From positions 1 to 64,000 of the forward strand of contig CAZWWH010000010.1 in assembly GCA_964637365.1 (NCBI GenBank): a DNA stretch of 64,000 nucleotides, read 5' to 3'. The stretch is from Cryptoclostridium sp964637365 (lineage in GTDB: Bacteria > Bacillota > Dehalobacteriia > UBA7702). How positions within the stretch are numbered: position 1 is the stretch's first letter; each line of letters starts with the position of its first letter. Below, in pieces: positions 1 to 8,620 of this stretch. The position numbers and the translations under genes are program-made. The notes under the pieces are model-generated. The model was not told where the DNA came from and ran no database searches. It was given only the letters and a program-made list of their open reading frames with translations.

Positions 1-40
1 ATCGACTGACACATCTTTTTTTACCCAACAATATCTTTAA

Positions 41-526
41 CTTAGGGAAACGGGACAAGGCTGTCCCGATGTTTCCCTGTGGCCGGAGCTGTCTCAGCTT
101 CTCGGCGCCGACCTTAGCCAGATGCTTCAGGGAGAGCTGATCCAGAAGCGCCCCGACTGCGGCAACATCCATAAGGTGCGGTTCCATGTCTGCCCCTGCT
201 GCGGCAACATCATGGTCACCACCACAGAAGCCGCCATCACCTGCTGTGGAAAAACCATTTCTCCCATCGAAACAATCACACCTTGGCCTGAAGATAAAAT
301 CACGATTGAGAAAATTGACGTTTCTTATTACATCACCATTGATCATCCCATGACCAAAGAATATTACCTCCCTTTTGTAGCCTATGTCAATCAGGACACG
401 GTATTGCTCCACCGTCTTTATCCCGAGCAGAATCCCTCCTTTGAACTGCCTTTACTACGGGGACGGGGAAAGCTGTACCTTTACAGCACGAAAACGGGAC
501 TTCATGTTCTCCCCTTCCGTCCATAA
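41..526 (+). pseudogene. 5'-truncated XRE-type HTH / zinc-ribbon regulator remnant
   Basis: The frame is open only from base 41, because a TAA lies at 38-40. The first readable residues (GQGCPDVSLWPELSQLLGAD) match the last two helices of an XRE-type helix-turn-helix domain, where a Trp-Glu-x-Gly-x-x-x-Pro-Asp-Val motif is normal. The recognition helices and the conserved Trp are missing. The C-terminal part has a Cys cluster (CPCCGN and, about 15 residues later, ITCCGK) that looks like a zinc ribbon, followed by a beta-rich tail ending at a TAA. An ATG at 122 gives 134 residues but lacks a clear ribosome site and would start inside the HTH. I read it as the 3' part of a regulator whose 5' end was lost near base 45, or that is cut by an assembly or window edge. 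No function can be assigned to the remnant. Confidence 0.55.
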
Positions 527-540
527 CCCAAATAAAAAAA

Positions 541-577
541 ACCAATGAGGAATGAAAAGCACTCATTGGTTTTTTTA
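541..577. terminator. Bidirectional rho-independent terminator
   Basis: ACCAATGAG (541-549) pairs with CTCATTGGT (562-570), flanked by an A-run on the left and seven T on the right. It separates the convergent truncated regulator and uppP and can serve both. Confidence 0.85.
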
Positions 578-590
578 ACAGATAAATGTA

Positions 591-1454
591 TCATTCAAAA
601 ATCAAAAAGTATAGTAGAACAATCACACCAAGAATGATGCGGTACCAGCCAAAGGCTTTAAAGTCGTTTTTCTTGATATAACTCATAAGGAATTTAATGG
701 CCAGAATAGACACGATAAAGGCAGTGATCATGCCTACCAATAAAATCAAAAACTCCGTTCCTGTAAAATGAAACCCGAATTTTACCAGCTTCAACAGACT
801 GGCACCGAACATCACAGGAATCGCCAGGAAAAAGGTAAATTCCGCTGCCACTGTACGGGAGGTTCCCAAAAGAATCCCCCCTAAAATGGTGGCGCCAGAA
901 CGGGAAGTTCCGGGGATTAGGGCCAAAACCTGGAATACTCCAATGAGCAACGCCGTTTTATAATCAATTTCCTCCAGGGAACGGATTTTCAAGGTACGGC
1001 GCTTATTACGGTTTTCCACCACGATAAACAATACACCGTAAACGATCAGCATCAGCGCCACTGTGATATAATTATAGAAATACGTTTCCAAGGTATCGTT
1101 AAAAGGCAGGCCAATAATGATGGCAGGCAGGCAGGACACAATAATTTTGCCCCACAGGGAAATTTTGTTTTTATCGGTATGAGTCGCCCAAAAGCCGTTA
1201 TCCTTTCTGCGGTTACTCACAGGCCTGGCGGCTCCATGGAAGGGCCAAATTTTTTGCCAATAGAGCACCACCACAGCGAGAATTGCCCCTAATTGGATGA
1301 CAACGAGAAACATATTCATGAACTCAGGGCTGACATTAAGCTTAATAAATTCATCCACGAGGATCATATGGCCAGTACTGCTAATAGGAAGCCATTCGGT
1401 AATCCCTTCTACAATCCCCAAAATCAGCACCTTAATCCATTCCCAAAGGTTCAT
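591..1454 (-). CDS. uppP: Undecaprenyl-diphosphate phosphatase UppP (BacA)
   Basis: Integral membrane enzyme of 287 residues that dephosphorylates undecaprenyl diphosphate so the lipid carrier can be reused in peptidoglycan synthesis; extra copies give bacitracin resistance. The N-terminus has the family signature Gly-Ile-Val-Glu-Gly-Ile-Thr-Glu-Trp-Leu-Pro-Ile-Ser-Ser-Thr-Gly-His (about residues 13-29), and a second signature, PGTSRSGATI, lies near 180-190. Hydrophobic segments run throughout. Length is usual for the family. The ATG is preceded by AAAGGAG at good spacing; the stop is TGA. It stands alone between two terminators. Confidence 0.95.
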   Translation of the reverse strand: MNLWEWIKVLILGIVEGITEWLPISSTGHMILVDEFIKLNVSPEFMNMFLVVIQLGAILAVVVLYWQKIWPFHGAARPVSNRRKDNGFWATHTDKNKISLWGKIIVSCLPAIIIGLPFNDTLETYFYNYITVALMLIVYGVLFIVVENRNKRRTLKIRSLEEIDYKTALLIGVFQVLALIPGTSRSGATILGGILLGTSRTVAAEFTFFLAIPVMFGASLLKLVKFGFHFTGTEFLILLVGMITAFIVSILAIKFLMSYIKKNDFKAFGWYRIILGVIVLLYFLIFE

Positions 1455-1626
1455 TTCATTCTCCTTTCAAATAAATACATTCTTTAATATTATAAAGCAT
1501 TTTCAAGAATTATGAAACCTATTTCTTATTTTTTCTCAAAAATAACACACAGCTTTAATTGCTTAACCATATATTTCTGACATCCATCATCCGATGATCA
1601 TAAAATTTTCATTCTGATAAAAAACC

Positions 1627-1658
1627 GAATCGCCTCCCGAAATAAAGGAAGGCGATTC
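1627..1658 (-). terminator. Terminator of the GntR/ABC operon
   Basis: GAATCGCCT (1627-1635) pairs with AGGCGATTC (1650-1658). On the minus strand it is followed by GGTTTTTTATC. It lies just after the permease stop. Confidence 0.8.
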
Positions 1659-1692
1659 TTTCGATGTTTCATAAGCGGATATCCAAATATTA

Positions 1693-2466
1693 TTATTCTA
1701 GGTTCAAATGGCGATTCAAAATAAACCGGGTGATGAAGAACATCACGGCAATCAGCACAACCTCAACCAGAATGGCAAGCCCCATTTGGGCGACGACAGA
1801 CAAAGAAAAAATCCAGGTATCAGGATCTGCTGTACTCAAGGAGCCACCGGTCACAGAAATCAGAATTGTGTAAATGATGTAGATGAGGAAAAAGGCCCCA
1901 AGGCTAGCGGCTTTTCGGTGTTTCCCAGCAAAGGGCAGCTGCCCCACGGACAAAGAGGTGTAAACGACCATCACAAAAAGAGCATAGTCCAGGATACAGG
2001 AAACGAGCACTTCTACAAGCATGAGCCAATCCTTCCAATCCACGGCATCCATATGGGTCACAATAAACCGAATCATTTCGGGAATATCCCCCCAAGGAAT
2101 AATCGTGGCAAAGAGGGCGATACCACTGAGGATCCCGGCGATGGTACCGATAATCCCCCAGCAAACGGCAACGATCAACTTGGAGAAAATCAGACTATCG
2201 GTGAATACCGGCAGCGTGAACATAAGATAGCCTTCATCAGAAAGAAGGTTTTTATTGAACCGTTGAATCACTAGCAGTAGGGTAATGACCAGAGCGGCCA
2301 CACAAATACCAACATAAACCATGGTAAAAATCACCTGGGTAGCGCCGAAGGCATCTCGATTAATCACAAAGGAGGAAACCAAACCCGCCAAAATCATGGC
2401 TCCATAAAGCGGGAGAAGCATGCGGCCGGTAGCCTTAAATTCATATTTTAATAATTTGCCTAGCAT
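1693..2466 (-). CDS. ABC transporter permease, YtrC/ABC-2 type
   Basis: Hydrophobic protein of 257 residues with about six predicted membrane segments and no catalytic motifs, consistent with the membrane subunit of an ABC-2-type exporter. It starts with an ATG that overlaps the stop of the ATPase gene (ATGCTAG), so the two are translationally coupled. It is the last gene of a gntR-ATPase-permease operon. Operons of this shape with a YtrA-like repressor often respond to cell-wall antibiotics in Firmicutes. The substrate cannot be read from the sequence. Stop is TAA. Confidence 0.8.
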   Translation of the reverse strand: MLGKLLKYEFKATGRMLLPLYGAMILAGLVSSFVINRDAFGATQVIFTMVYVGICVAALVITLLLVIQRFNKNLLSDEGYLMFTLPVFTDSLIFSKLIVAVCWGIIGTIAGILSGIALFATIIPWGDIPEMIRFIVTHMDAVDWKDWLMLVEVLVSCILDYALFVMVVYTSLSVGQLPFAGKHRKAASLGAFFLIYIIYTILISVTGGSLSTADPDTWIFSLSVVAQMGLAILVEVVLIAVMFFITRFILNRHLNLE

Positions 2467-3158
2467 TTGAATACCTCCCGGAACAGTTCGTCAATACTCT
2501 TTTCTTCTCGGCTGCGAATATCATCCACATTACCTTCCAAAACGATTTCTCCCTTTTTCAGGAAAATCAAGTCGTCAAAAATTCGCTCTACATCGGTAAT
2601 GAGATGGGTGGAAATGATAACCGTAGCGTAGGGATTGTACTGCTTCAGAATGGTGTCCAGAATATAATCTCTAGCCGCCGGGTCCACGCCGCCGATGGGC
2701 TCATCCAACAGATAAACCAGCGCGTCGCGGGCCATAACCATGGCCAGCTGTACCTTTTCCTTGGTTCCTTTGGAGAGAGTTTTTAGACGGGATTCTTCGT
2801 CGATGTCCATATCCTTCATCATACTATGAGCCTTATTTTCGTTGAAATCTTCATAAAAATCAGCAAAGAAAGTGATGATATCCTTGACCTTCATCCAGTC
2901 GTTAAGATAGGTGCGCTCCGGCAGATAGGAAACGATTTTCTTTGTTTCAATGCCGGGGCAGTTGCCGTTGATACGGATTTCCCCAGCCGTAGTCTCCAGA
3001 AGACCATTCATGATTTTCAATAAAGTGCTTTTGCCACTGCCATTGGGCCCCAACAATCCAACAATACGGCCGGCCTCCAAAGTGAAGCTAATACCGTTCA
3101 GAGCCGTAAGATTGCCAAATTGCTTGGTAAGATTTTTGGCTTCAATCAGGGTAGTCAT
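2460..3158 (-). CDS. ABC transporter ATP-binding protein
   Basis: Cytoplasmic ATPase subunit of 232 residues. Walker A is GPNGSGKS (about residues 38-45). The signature motif is LSKGT instead of the usual LSGGQ, and Walker B is YLLDEPIGGVDP, followed by an H-loop His in STH. The unusual signature is seen in YtrB/BcrA-like exporters. The start overlaps the gntR stop (ATGA) and the end overlaps the permease start, so all three genes are coupled. The stop is UAG, one of very few true UAG stops in the window; an in-frame TAA follows after three codons. Confidence 0.9.
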   Translation of the reverse strand: MTTLIEAKNLTKQFGNLTALNGISFTLEAGRIVGLLGPNGSGKSTLLKIMNGLLETTAGEIRINGNCPGIETKKIVSYLPERTYLNDWMKVKDIITFFADFYEDFNENKAHSMMKDMDIDEESRLKTLSKGTKEKVQLAMVMARDALVYLLDEPIGGVDPAARDYILDTILKQYNPYATVIISTHLITDVERIFDDLIFLKKGEIVLEGNVDDIRSREEKSIDELFREVFKC

Positions 3159-3526
3159 TGTTTTGTCCTCTCTTTCTGTATGGTAATCACAAGATTGGGA
3201 ATCTCTTGCCCTTCATAGCCGATTTCCTCCATTTTATCCAGGAAGTCCTCAACACTGCTGCGGGCAAAGCCCCGCCGCAAATTCCCAATGAGCTCTTTAT
3301 CATCGGTGACAAACCGTCCGCTGGTGCGATTGGCGTAAATCAAGCCTTCGGCTTCCAACTGGGTCAACGCCTTTTGGGCAGTATTGGGATTCACCCCTTC
3401 TACCATTGCAAGGTCTCTCACCGTGGGGAGTTTTTCCCCTGGGGCAAAGATTCCGGCCAAAATCTTTTTCTTGATTTCGGCCATTAGCTGAAGATAGATG
3501 GGAGATTTATTATGAAACTCGGTCAC
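3155..3526 (-). CDS. GntR-family (YtrA subfamily) transcriptional regulator
   Basis: Regulator of 123 residues with an N-terminal GntR winged helix (residues about 10-75, containing PTVRDLAMVEGVNPNTAQKAL) and only a short helical C-terminal tail for dimerisation, as in YtrA. It begins at a GTG preceded by AAAGGAGG; no in-frame ATG fits as well. It is the first gene of the operon and its promoter carries repeats just downstream of the -10 box, so it very likely represses itself and the ABC genes. The inducing ligand is unknown. Confidence 0.9.
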   Translation of the reverse strand: MTEFHNKSPIYLQLMAEIKKKILAGIFAPGEKLPTVRDLAMVEGVNPNTAQKALTQLEAEGLIYANRTSGRFVTDDKELIGNLRRGFARSSVEDFLDKMEEIGYEGQEIPNLVITIQKERTKQ

Positions 3527-3550
3527 AACGCATCCTCCTTTCGACTTGTA

Positions 3551-3577
3551 TTACTGTATTATTGTGTTACTGTATTA
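3551..3577 (-). promoter_or_regulatory. Probable GntR operator: direct repeats
   Basis: Two identical TTACTGTATTA copies (plus-strand orientation, 3551-3561 and 3567-3577) are 16 bases apart, with a further partial copy toward the -10 box. They lie between the -10 box and the gntR start, where a bound repressor would block transcription. Confidence 0.6.
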
Positions 3578-3590
3578 ACTGTATAATATA

Positions 3591-3619
3591 ATAATACACA
3601 GGCCACATGATTTTGTCAA
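3591..3619 (-). promoter_or_regulatory. Sigma-A promoter of the GntR/ABC operon
   Basis: On the minus strand TTGACA (3614-3619) and TATTAT (3591-3596) are separated by exactly 17 bases, reading toward gntR. Confidence 0.8.
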
Positions 3620-3782
3620 CCCTTTTTTAAAAAAATTTTTTGAGCAGGAAAACAGAGCCCCAATCTCGTATATTATAAGTATTAAAAAGGTGTTTCAAAT
3701 AATGAGGATGAAACTGCCCAAATCCTTACAAAGGTCGGCTTTTACAGTTTCTAACGGTTATTTTCTGAAAGAGGGATACGCC

Positions 3783-4775
3783 ATGAAACGTGAAGATTTA
3801 GAACAGCGGGAAGCTGAATCGCTGTCCCCCATGGCAACAAAAAGTGCGGAATCTAAGGGACGATTATGCCCCATAGCTCCCTGCGCTCTCAGAACCGATT
3901 TTCAACGGGACCGTGACCGTATCATTCACTCCAAGAGCTTCCGCCGTCTGAAATACAAAACCCAGGTATTCCTGCCAGCCAGGGGGGATCATTTTCGCAC
4001 ACGGCTTACCCACACCCTAGAGGTGGCCCAAATCGCCCGCACCATGGCGAGAAATCTGAATCTCAACGAAGACCTCACCGAGGCCATCGCTTTAGGTCAC
4101 GATCTGGGACATACCCCTTTTGGCCACGCGGGAGAACGTGAGCTTCACCGTCTGCTCCAACCGGAGCACAGCTTTCACCACAATGAGCAGAGCCTCCGCA
4201 CCGTGGACTTTTTGGAAAAAGACGGCCAAGGGCTGAACCTCACCTGGGAAGTACGGGACGGCATCGTGAATCACACCGGGGAACATCTTCCCGCCACACC
4301 TGAGGGACAACTGGTGCGCTTCGCTGACCGCATCGCCTATGTGAATCACGATATCGACGACGCCCTGCGGTCAGGGATCCTCGCGCCTGAGGATATTCCC
4401 AAAGACTACATTGATTTCCTCGGCGATACCCATAGCAGTCGCATTAATGCCATGGTCGGAGATGTTGTCAGTGAGAGTGAGCATACTAACACCATCACTA
4501 TGTCCTCCTTGGGCTGGGAGGCTTTGAATCAATTGCGCTCTTTTCTGTTTGAGCACCTTTATCGCCTGCCCAAGGTCAGAGAAGGAGAAGACAAGGGGTG
4601 CCGTATCATCGATGAACTCTTCTATTTTTACGAAAGCCATCCCTCCCTCATTCCCGATCATTATCAGGACCCAAGCCTGCAACGAAACATTGCCGACTAT
4701 ATCGCCGGTATGACCGATCAATATGCGGTACAGCAGTTTGAAAAAATATTCATCCCCAACGGGTTCCATTTTTAA
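3783..4775 (+). CDS. dgt: Deoxyguanosinetriphosphate triphosphohydrolase-like HD protein
   Basis: Cytoplasmic metal-dependent HD-domain protein of 330 residues that hydrolyses dNTPs to deoxynucleosides and triphosphate. The HD core is visible: HTLEVAQIA (the first His), GHDLGHTPFGHAGE (the HD pair), then a later NHDIDDALR segment with the last metal ligand. I chose the ATG at 3783 because AGAGGGA precedes it; the frame opens further upstream at 3690 without a ribosome site. It sits directly before dnaG and rpoD, a common Clostridia order. Substrate preference cannot be judged from sequence alone. Confidence 0.9.
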   Translation: MKREDLEQREAESLSPMATKSAESKGRLCPIAPCALRTDFQRDRDRIIHSKSFRRLKYKTQVFLPARGDHFRTRLTHTLEVAQIARTMARNLNLNEDLTEAIALGHDLGHTPFGHAGERELHRLLQPEHSFHHNEQSLRTVDFLEKDGQGLNLTWEVRDGIVNHTGEHLPATPEGQLVRFADRIAYVNHDIDDALRSGILAPEDIPKDYIDFLGDTHSSRINAMVGDVVSESEHTNTITMSSLGWEALNQLRSFLFEHLYRLPKVREGEDKGCRIIDELFYFYESHPSLIPDHYQDPSLQRNIADYIAGMTDQYAVQQFEKIFIPNGFHF

Positions 4776-5141
4776 AGGAACAATTACTTTTCAAGGGCAA
4801 AAAAGCAGACGACCGAATTTCTTCTGTGTTCCAAACGCTCATGTATCATCATCGATCATACTTTGAGTGCTTTTGTCATACAGTAGATATTCGATCGTCC
4901 TAGAGATATTTTCCGGTTCGCTGGTCGAGCTATGCCGCATTTGACCACTTTGCGGCCAAGGAAAACCTTCTCTGAGATTCAGTATGTCCTTCTTTTTCTT
5001 TTTTATACTTAAGATCAAAGAATCTTCGTGCCAAAGGCCATGAAAAAAGATACTGCGCCTTTCTTTACGGCCTTTGCATAATTTTCCCATTTCAGTTAAT
5101 AATACCATCAGTGTTCTCACTGATTGGCCAGGAGAATAACC
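4776..5141. other. Gene-free stretch between dgt and dnaG
   Basis: I see no convincing gene. A 93-residue open frame on the minus strand (4839-5120) lacks a ribosome site and any recognisable motif. The stretch presumably holds the dnaG promoter, which I could not place. Confidence 0.4.
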
Positions 5142-6920
5142 ATGTCAAGAGGACTTATCCCACCGGAGCTGGTGGAGGAGATCAAAGACAGAACAGATAT
5201 TGTGAACCTTGTGGAATCCTACGTTCCTTTGACCAAAAAAGGAAGGAACTTTTGGGGCCTGTGCCCTTTCCACTTAGAGGATACGCCATCCTTTTCCGTA
5301 TCTCCGGATAAACAAATCTATTATTGCTTCGGCTGTCACAAAGGCGGCAATGCCATCAGTTTTTTGATGGAATATGAGCACCTCTCCTTCCCTGAAGCCC
5401 TAGAAAAGCTGGCGGAACGGGTAGGTATCCAATTACCGGAAGAGGAAATGTCTCCCCGGGAGAAACAATTCTTTGATGAACAGCGGAAGCTTATGGCAAT
5501 CAACGAAAAGGCCATGGAATACTTCCAGGCCATGCTGCCCAAAACGCCTATGGCCCTGGAATATTTGGACCGCCGCGGCATTTCCCAGGAAATGCGGGAG
5601 CATTTCGCCTTGGGCTTTGCAGGCAGCTCCTGGGACGGTCTGAAGCTCTTCTTAAAAAAAGAAGGCTTTTCCGAACCGGATATGGTGAAAGCGGGGGTCA
5701 TTTCCCGCTCGGAGTCAGGTCGTTTTTTCGACCGCTTCCGCAACCGGCTGATGTTCCCCATTTGGAATGAGAAAGGCAAAGTCATCGCCTTTGTGGGACG
5801 CATCATCGACGACAGTCAAAACGCAAAATACGTCAATACGGAAGAGACGATTTTATATCATAAAAAGAACAATCTTTACGCTCTGAATTTTGCCAAAACC
5901 GCGATTCGCGACGCTGAGGAAGCCGTGTTAATGGAGGGCAACCTCGACGTGGTCAGCGCTCATCAATTCGGCGTAACCAACGCTGTGGCGCCACAGGGCA
6001 CCGCCCTCACGGAAGAACAGGCAAAAACCTTAAAGCGTTATTGCTCCCGGATTTATCTGGCTTATGACAGTGATAACGCCGGGCGAAAGGCCACCATGAA
6101 AAACATGGATATCCTGATCAAACAAGGCTTCCGTGTTTATGTTATGGAAATGCCCGAGGGCATGGATCCCGACGATGTCTTCCACAAGCTGGGCTTGGAG
6201 GCCTGGAACCATCTAAAAGCCAAAAGCCTCAGCTACATGGAATATAAAATCAAAGCCGCCTTCGCCTCCCACGACATGAGCAAAGCCGAAGGCAAGGCCG
6301 ATATTGTCACAGAACTAGGGCCCTCTCTCTTTGCCATCAAAGACAATGTGGAACGGAGCGAATACATCCGCCGCATTGCCGAGGGATTGGACATTGATGA
6401 GCGCCTGCTTCACATTGATATGCAGCGAAAAGCCGCTCAGAACCGCACCGACTTGGGCCAAGGACTTGTATTGGAACCGAAAAAGCGCAATAAAGGCCTG
6501 GAAATGGCTAAGGAATATGTGCTGCGCACAGCCATTGAAAACAGCGAGGTCTTCGATGAAATTGAAGCCGTCAACGGCTGGGGCTTTTTAACCAATGCTA
6601 CCCACAAAGCCATCATTGACCTTATTCGCGATCATCGTCAGGAATACACTTGGCGCTTTCGTGATTTGGCGGAGCTGGCCGAGGAAGAAGTAAAAAATGA
6701 TATTCTTTCCTTCGGTCTACAGGAAAGCGACGCCATGATTCCCAATGATCCTGCCCTTTTCAAGGATTGCTGGAAACGAATCCGCAAGGAGGAATTAAAC
6801 GAGGAGTTGAAAAATTTGACTCAGCAAATCAAAAACCTTGCGAATCAAGAAGATCAGGCAGAAATGGAAAGACTTTTGAGGAATTTTGACAAAATCCAGC
6901 AGGAATTACGAAAAATTTAG
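5142..6920 (+). CDS. dnaG: DNA primase DnaG
   Basis: Makes RNA primers for DNA replication. The 592-residue protein starts with a CHC2 zinc-binding domain (CPFH...CFGCHKGG, about residues 40-65). The TOPRIM catalytic core follows, with the conserved Glu in LMEGNLDV and the acidic pair in YLAYDSDNAG (about 265-320), and then a helicase-binding C-terminal domain. The start at 5142 is supported by CAGGAG; an upstream ATG at 5124 in the same frame lacks a site. The end is notable: the UAG stop (6918-6920) is followed at once by TGA. rpoD follows 34 bases later. Confidence 0.97.
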   Translation: MSRGLIPPELVEEIKDRTDIVNLVESYVPLTKKGRNFWGLCPFHLEDTPSFSVSPDKQIYYCFGCHKGGNAISFLMEYEHLSFPEALEKLAERVGIQLPEEEMSPREKQFFDEQRKLMAINEKAMEYFQAMLPKTPMALEYLDRRGISQEMREHFALGFAGSSWDGLKLFLKKEGFSEPDMVKAGVISRSESGRFFDRFRNRLMFPIWNEKGKVIAFVGRIIDDSQNAKYVNTEETILYHKKNNLYALNFAKTAIRDAEEAVLMEGNLDVVSAHQFGVTNAVAPQGTALTEEQAKTLKRYCSRIYLAYDSDNAGRKATMKNMDILIKQGFRVYVMEMPEGMDPDDVFHKLGLEAWNHLKAKSLSYMEYKIKAAFASHDMSKAEGKADIVTELGPSLFAIKDNVERSEYIRRIAEGLDIDERLLHIDMQRKAAQNRTDLGQGLVLEPKKRNKGLEMAKEYVLRTAIENSEVFDEIEAVNGWGFLTNATHKAIIDLIRDHRQEYTWRFRDLAELAEEEVKNDILSFGLQESDAMIPNDPALFKDCWKRIRKEELNEELKNLTQQIKNLANQEDQAEMERLLRNFDKIQQELRKI

Positions 6921-6954
6921 TGAATACTTTATAGAACTATTTGAAAGGGGGTAC

Positions 6955-8076
6955 ATGATGAAATCAGACAATCCAAGTGCTGTTGACGCCGTAAAAAAGC
7001 TTCTGGCTACGGGCCGCGCTCGCCACTATCTTACTTACGGCGAAATTCAGGACGCATTATCTGAGTTGGAATTATCCCCGGAGCAGATGGACAACATCTA
7101 TGTACAGCTTCACCAAGCCGGGGTCGACGTCATCGACGAAGGAACCAGTTTGGATGAGCTGAAAGGTCCGGATCACACCGTTTTAATGGACGAGTCCACA
7201 CCGGAAGAGCATGAGGCGGAAATGGATATCTCCGTTCCCGAGGGAATCTTCATTGACGATCCCGTAAAAATGTATCTGAAGGAAATTGGCCGCGTACCGT
7301 TGTTATCGGCAGACGAAGAAGTCAAGCTGGCACAAAGAATGGAACAGGGCGACGAATCCGCTAAAAAAAGGCTGGCAGAATCGAATCTTCGTTTGGTGGT
7401 AAGCATTGCAAAACGCTATGTGGGCCGGGGGATGCTTTTCCTGGACTTAATTCAAGAAGGGAATTTGGGTCTTATCAAAGCGGTGGAGAAATTTGACTAC
7501 CGCCGGGGCTACAAATTTTCTACTTACGCCACATGGTGGATTCGCCAGGCAATCACCCGCGCCATTGCCGACCAGGCACGGACCATCCGTATTCCGGTGC
7601 ATATGGTGGAAACCATCAATAAACTACACAGAGTTAACCGTCAACTTTTGCAGGATTTGGGACGAGAACCCCATCCGGAAGAAATCGCCAAAGAAATGGA
7701 AGTTTCTGTGGAACGTGTGCGGGAGATTCAAAAAATCGCCCAAGAACCAGTTTCCCTGGAAACCCCCATCGGTGAAGAGGATGACAGTCATCTGGGAGAT
7801 TTCATCGAGGATGAAGATGCTCCGGCACCGGCTGAAATGGCATCCTTTGTATTGCTGAAAGAACAGCTCGACGATGTTCTTGATACGCTCCAGCCCAGAG
7901 AACGAAAAGTATTACAGCTTCGGTTCGGTCTTGATGACGGTCGCACCAGAACCTTAGAGGAAGTGGGGCAAGAATTCGGCGTAACCAGAGAACGTATCCG
8001 TCAGATTGAAGCCAAAGCCTTACGCAAATTGCGCCATCCCAGCCGCAGCAAAAAATTAAAAGACTATCTGGAATAA
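6955..8076 (+). CDS. rpoD: RNA polymerase primary sigma factor RpoD (SigA)
   Basis: Housekeeping sigma factor of 373 residues. Region 1.1 is short (residues 1-80). Region 1.2/2 includes DPVKMYLKEIG and the core-binding and -10-binding helices around RLVVSIAKRYVGRG, YKFSTYATWWIRQAI and the following ADQARTIRIPVHM. Region 3 follows, then region 4.2 with VTRERIRQIEAKALRKLR near the C-terminus for -35 recognition. The start at 6955 follows AAAGGGGG; an ATG one codon later is equally possible. It is probably cotranscribed with dnaG and ends at a strong terminator. Confidence 0.97.
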   Translation: MMKSDNPSAVDAVKKLLATGRARHYLTYGEIQDALSELELSPEQMDNIYVQLHQAGVDVIDEGTSLDELKGPDHTVLMDESTPEEHEAEMDISVPEGIFIDDPVKMYLKEIGRVPLLSADEEVKLAQRMEQGDESAKKRLAESNLRLVVSIAKRYVGRGMLFLDLIQEGNLGLIKAVEKFDYRRGYKFSTYATWWIRQAITRAIADQARTIRIPVHMVETINKLHRVNRQLLQDLGREPHPEEIAKEMEVSVERVREIQKIAQEPVSLETPIGEEDDSHLGDFIEDEDAPAPAEMASFVLLKEQLDDVLDTLQPRERKVLQLRFGLDDGRTRTLEEVGQEFGVTRERIRQIEAKALRKLRHPSRSKKLKDYLE

Positions 8077-8111
8077 GTGCTGCTCCCCTTAGGACAACCA
8101 CTTCGTTACCA

Positions 8112-8143
8112 ACGCAGTTTCAAAATGAAACTGCGTTCATTTT
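8112..8143 (+). terminator. Terminator of dnaG-rpoD
   Basis: ACGCAGTTTC (8112-8121) pairs with GAAACTGCGT (8127-8136) around an AAAAT loop, followed by TCATTTTTTT. Confidence 0.9.
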
Positions 8144-8463
8144 TTTATTATTGTAATTTTTACAAGATACAAGATGGCGATACTCCAGATAATCGCTGCC
8201 CCAATGACACATGACCTCTAAAACCGGCACCATGGATTCTCCAAATGCGGTCAGAGCGTATTCTGTTTTGGGCGGCTTGCGGGAGATCAGGCCATCCCGT
8301 TCCAATTCCCGGAGCTGTTGGGTGAGCATTACCAACCGCTGTAATTCACTGAACCGCAGTACCTTATCAATGAGGTGCCACAGAATTACCGCCTTATACT
8401 TACCGCCAACTAAAGCGATGGTGCCTCCACAGGGCATTGAAAAACAACCGAATCCTTCATCAT
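8120..8463 (-). pseudogene. Frameshifted HxlR-family regulator
   Basis: The original start is ATGATGAAGGATTCG at 8463, after AGGGAG at good spacing, giving MMKDSVVFQCPVEA, a typical HxlR N-terminus with its redox Cys. The frame then shifts: the expected continuation (TIALVGGKYKAVILWHLID) is in the next frame, as if one base had been lost within GAGGCACCATCG, and the original frame soon meets a TAG. The later part also looks internally shortened: the loop between RFSELQRLV and MLTQQLRELERDGL and the wing before TEYALTAFG each lack several residues compared with the family. It is divergent from the nitroreductase, the usual arrangement. An alternative is one intact but unusual gene starting at an internal codon; I think decay is more likely. 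Confidence 0.7.
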
Positions 8464-8565
8464 AAAACTCCCTATTCCCATGATTATAGTATCTTTTTAG
8501 ATAGTATATTACAAAAAAGTGCATTCTTGTAAAAAAGAAAATAAATACTATCATCATATCATAAA

Positions 8566-8594
8566 TTGACAAGGTGCCTTCGTCAACCCATAAT
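8566..8594 (+). promoter_or_regulatory. Nitroreductase promoter with overlapping inverted repeat
   Basis: TTGACA (8566-8571) and CATAAT (8589-8594) are 17 bases apart. The spacer and the -35 box form an inverted repeat, TTGAC-AAGG-TG-CCTT-C-GTCAA (8566-8586), a plausible operator for the divergent HxlR regulator. Confidence 0.6.
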
Positions 8595-8620
8595 ATATAT
8601 TATAAAAAGGAGGAATTCCC

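Noticed and set aside
2457..3158. Pyrrolysine read-through of the ABC ATPase UAG
   Set aside because: The protein already has its natural end, the UAG overlaps the permease start, and only three codons follow before TAA.
4839..5120. 93-codon minus-strand frame before dnaG
   Set aside because: No ribosome site, no recognised motif and opposite to the dgt-dnaG-rpoD direction.
6886..6954. Longer RpoD starting at 6886
   Set aside because: It would overlap dnaG and lacks a ribosome site, while AAAGGGGG lies just before the ATG at 6955.
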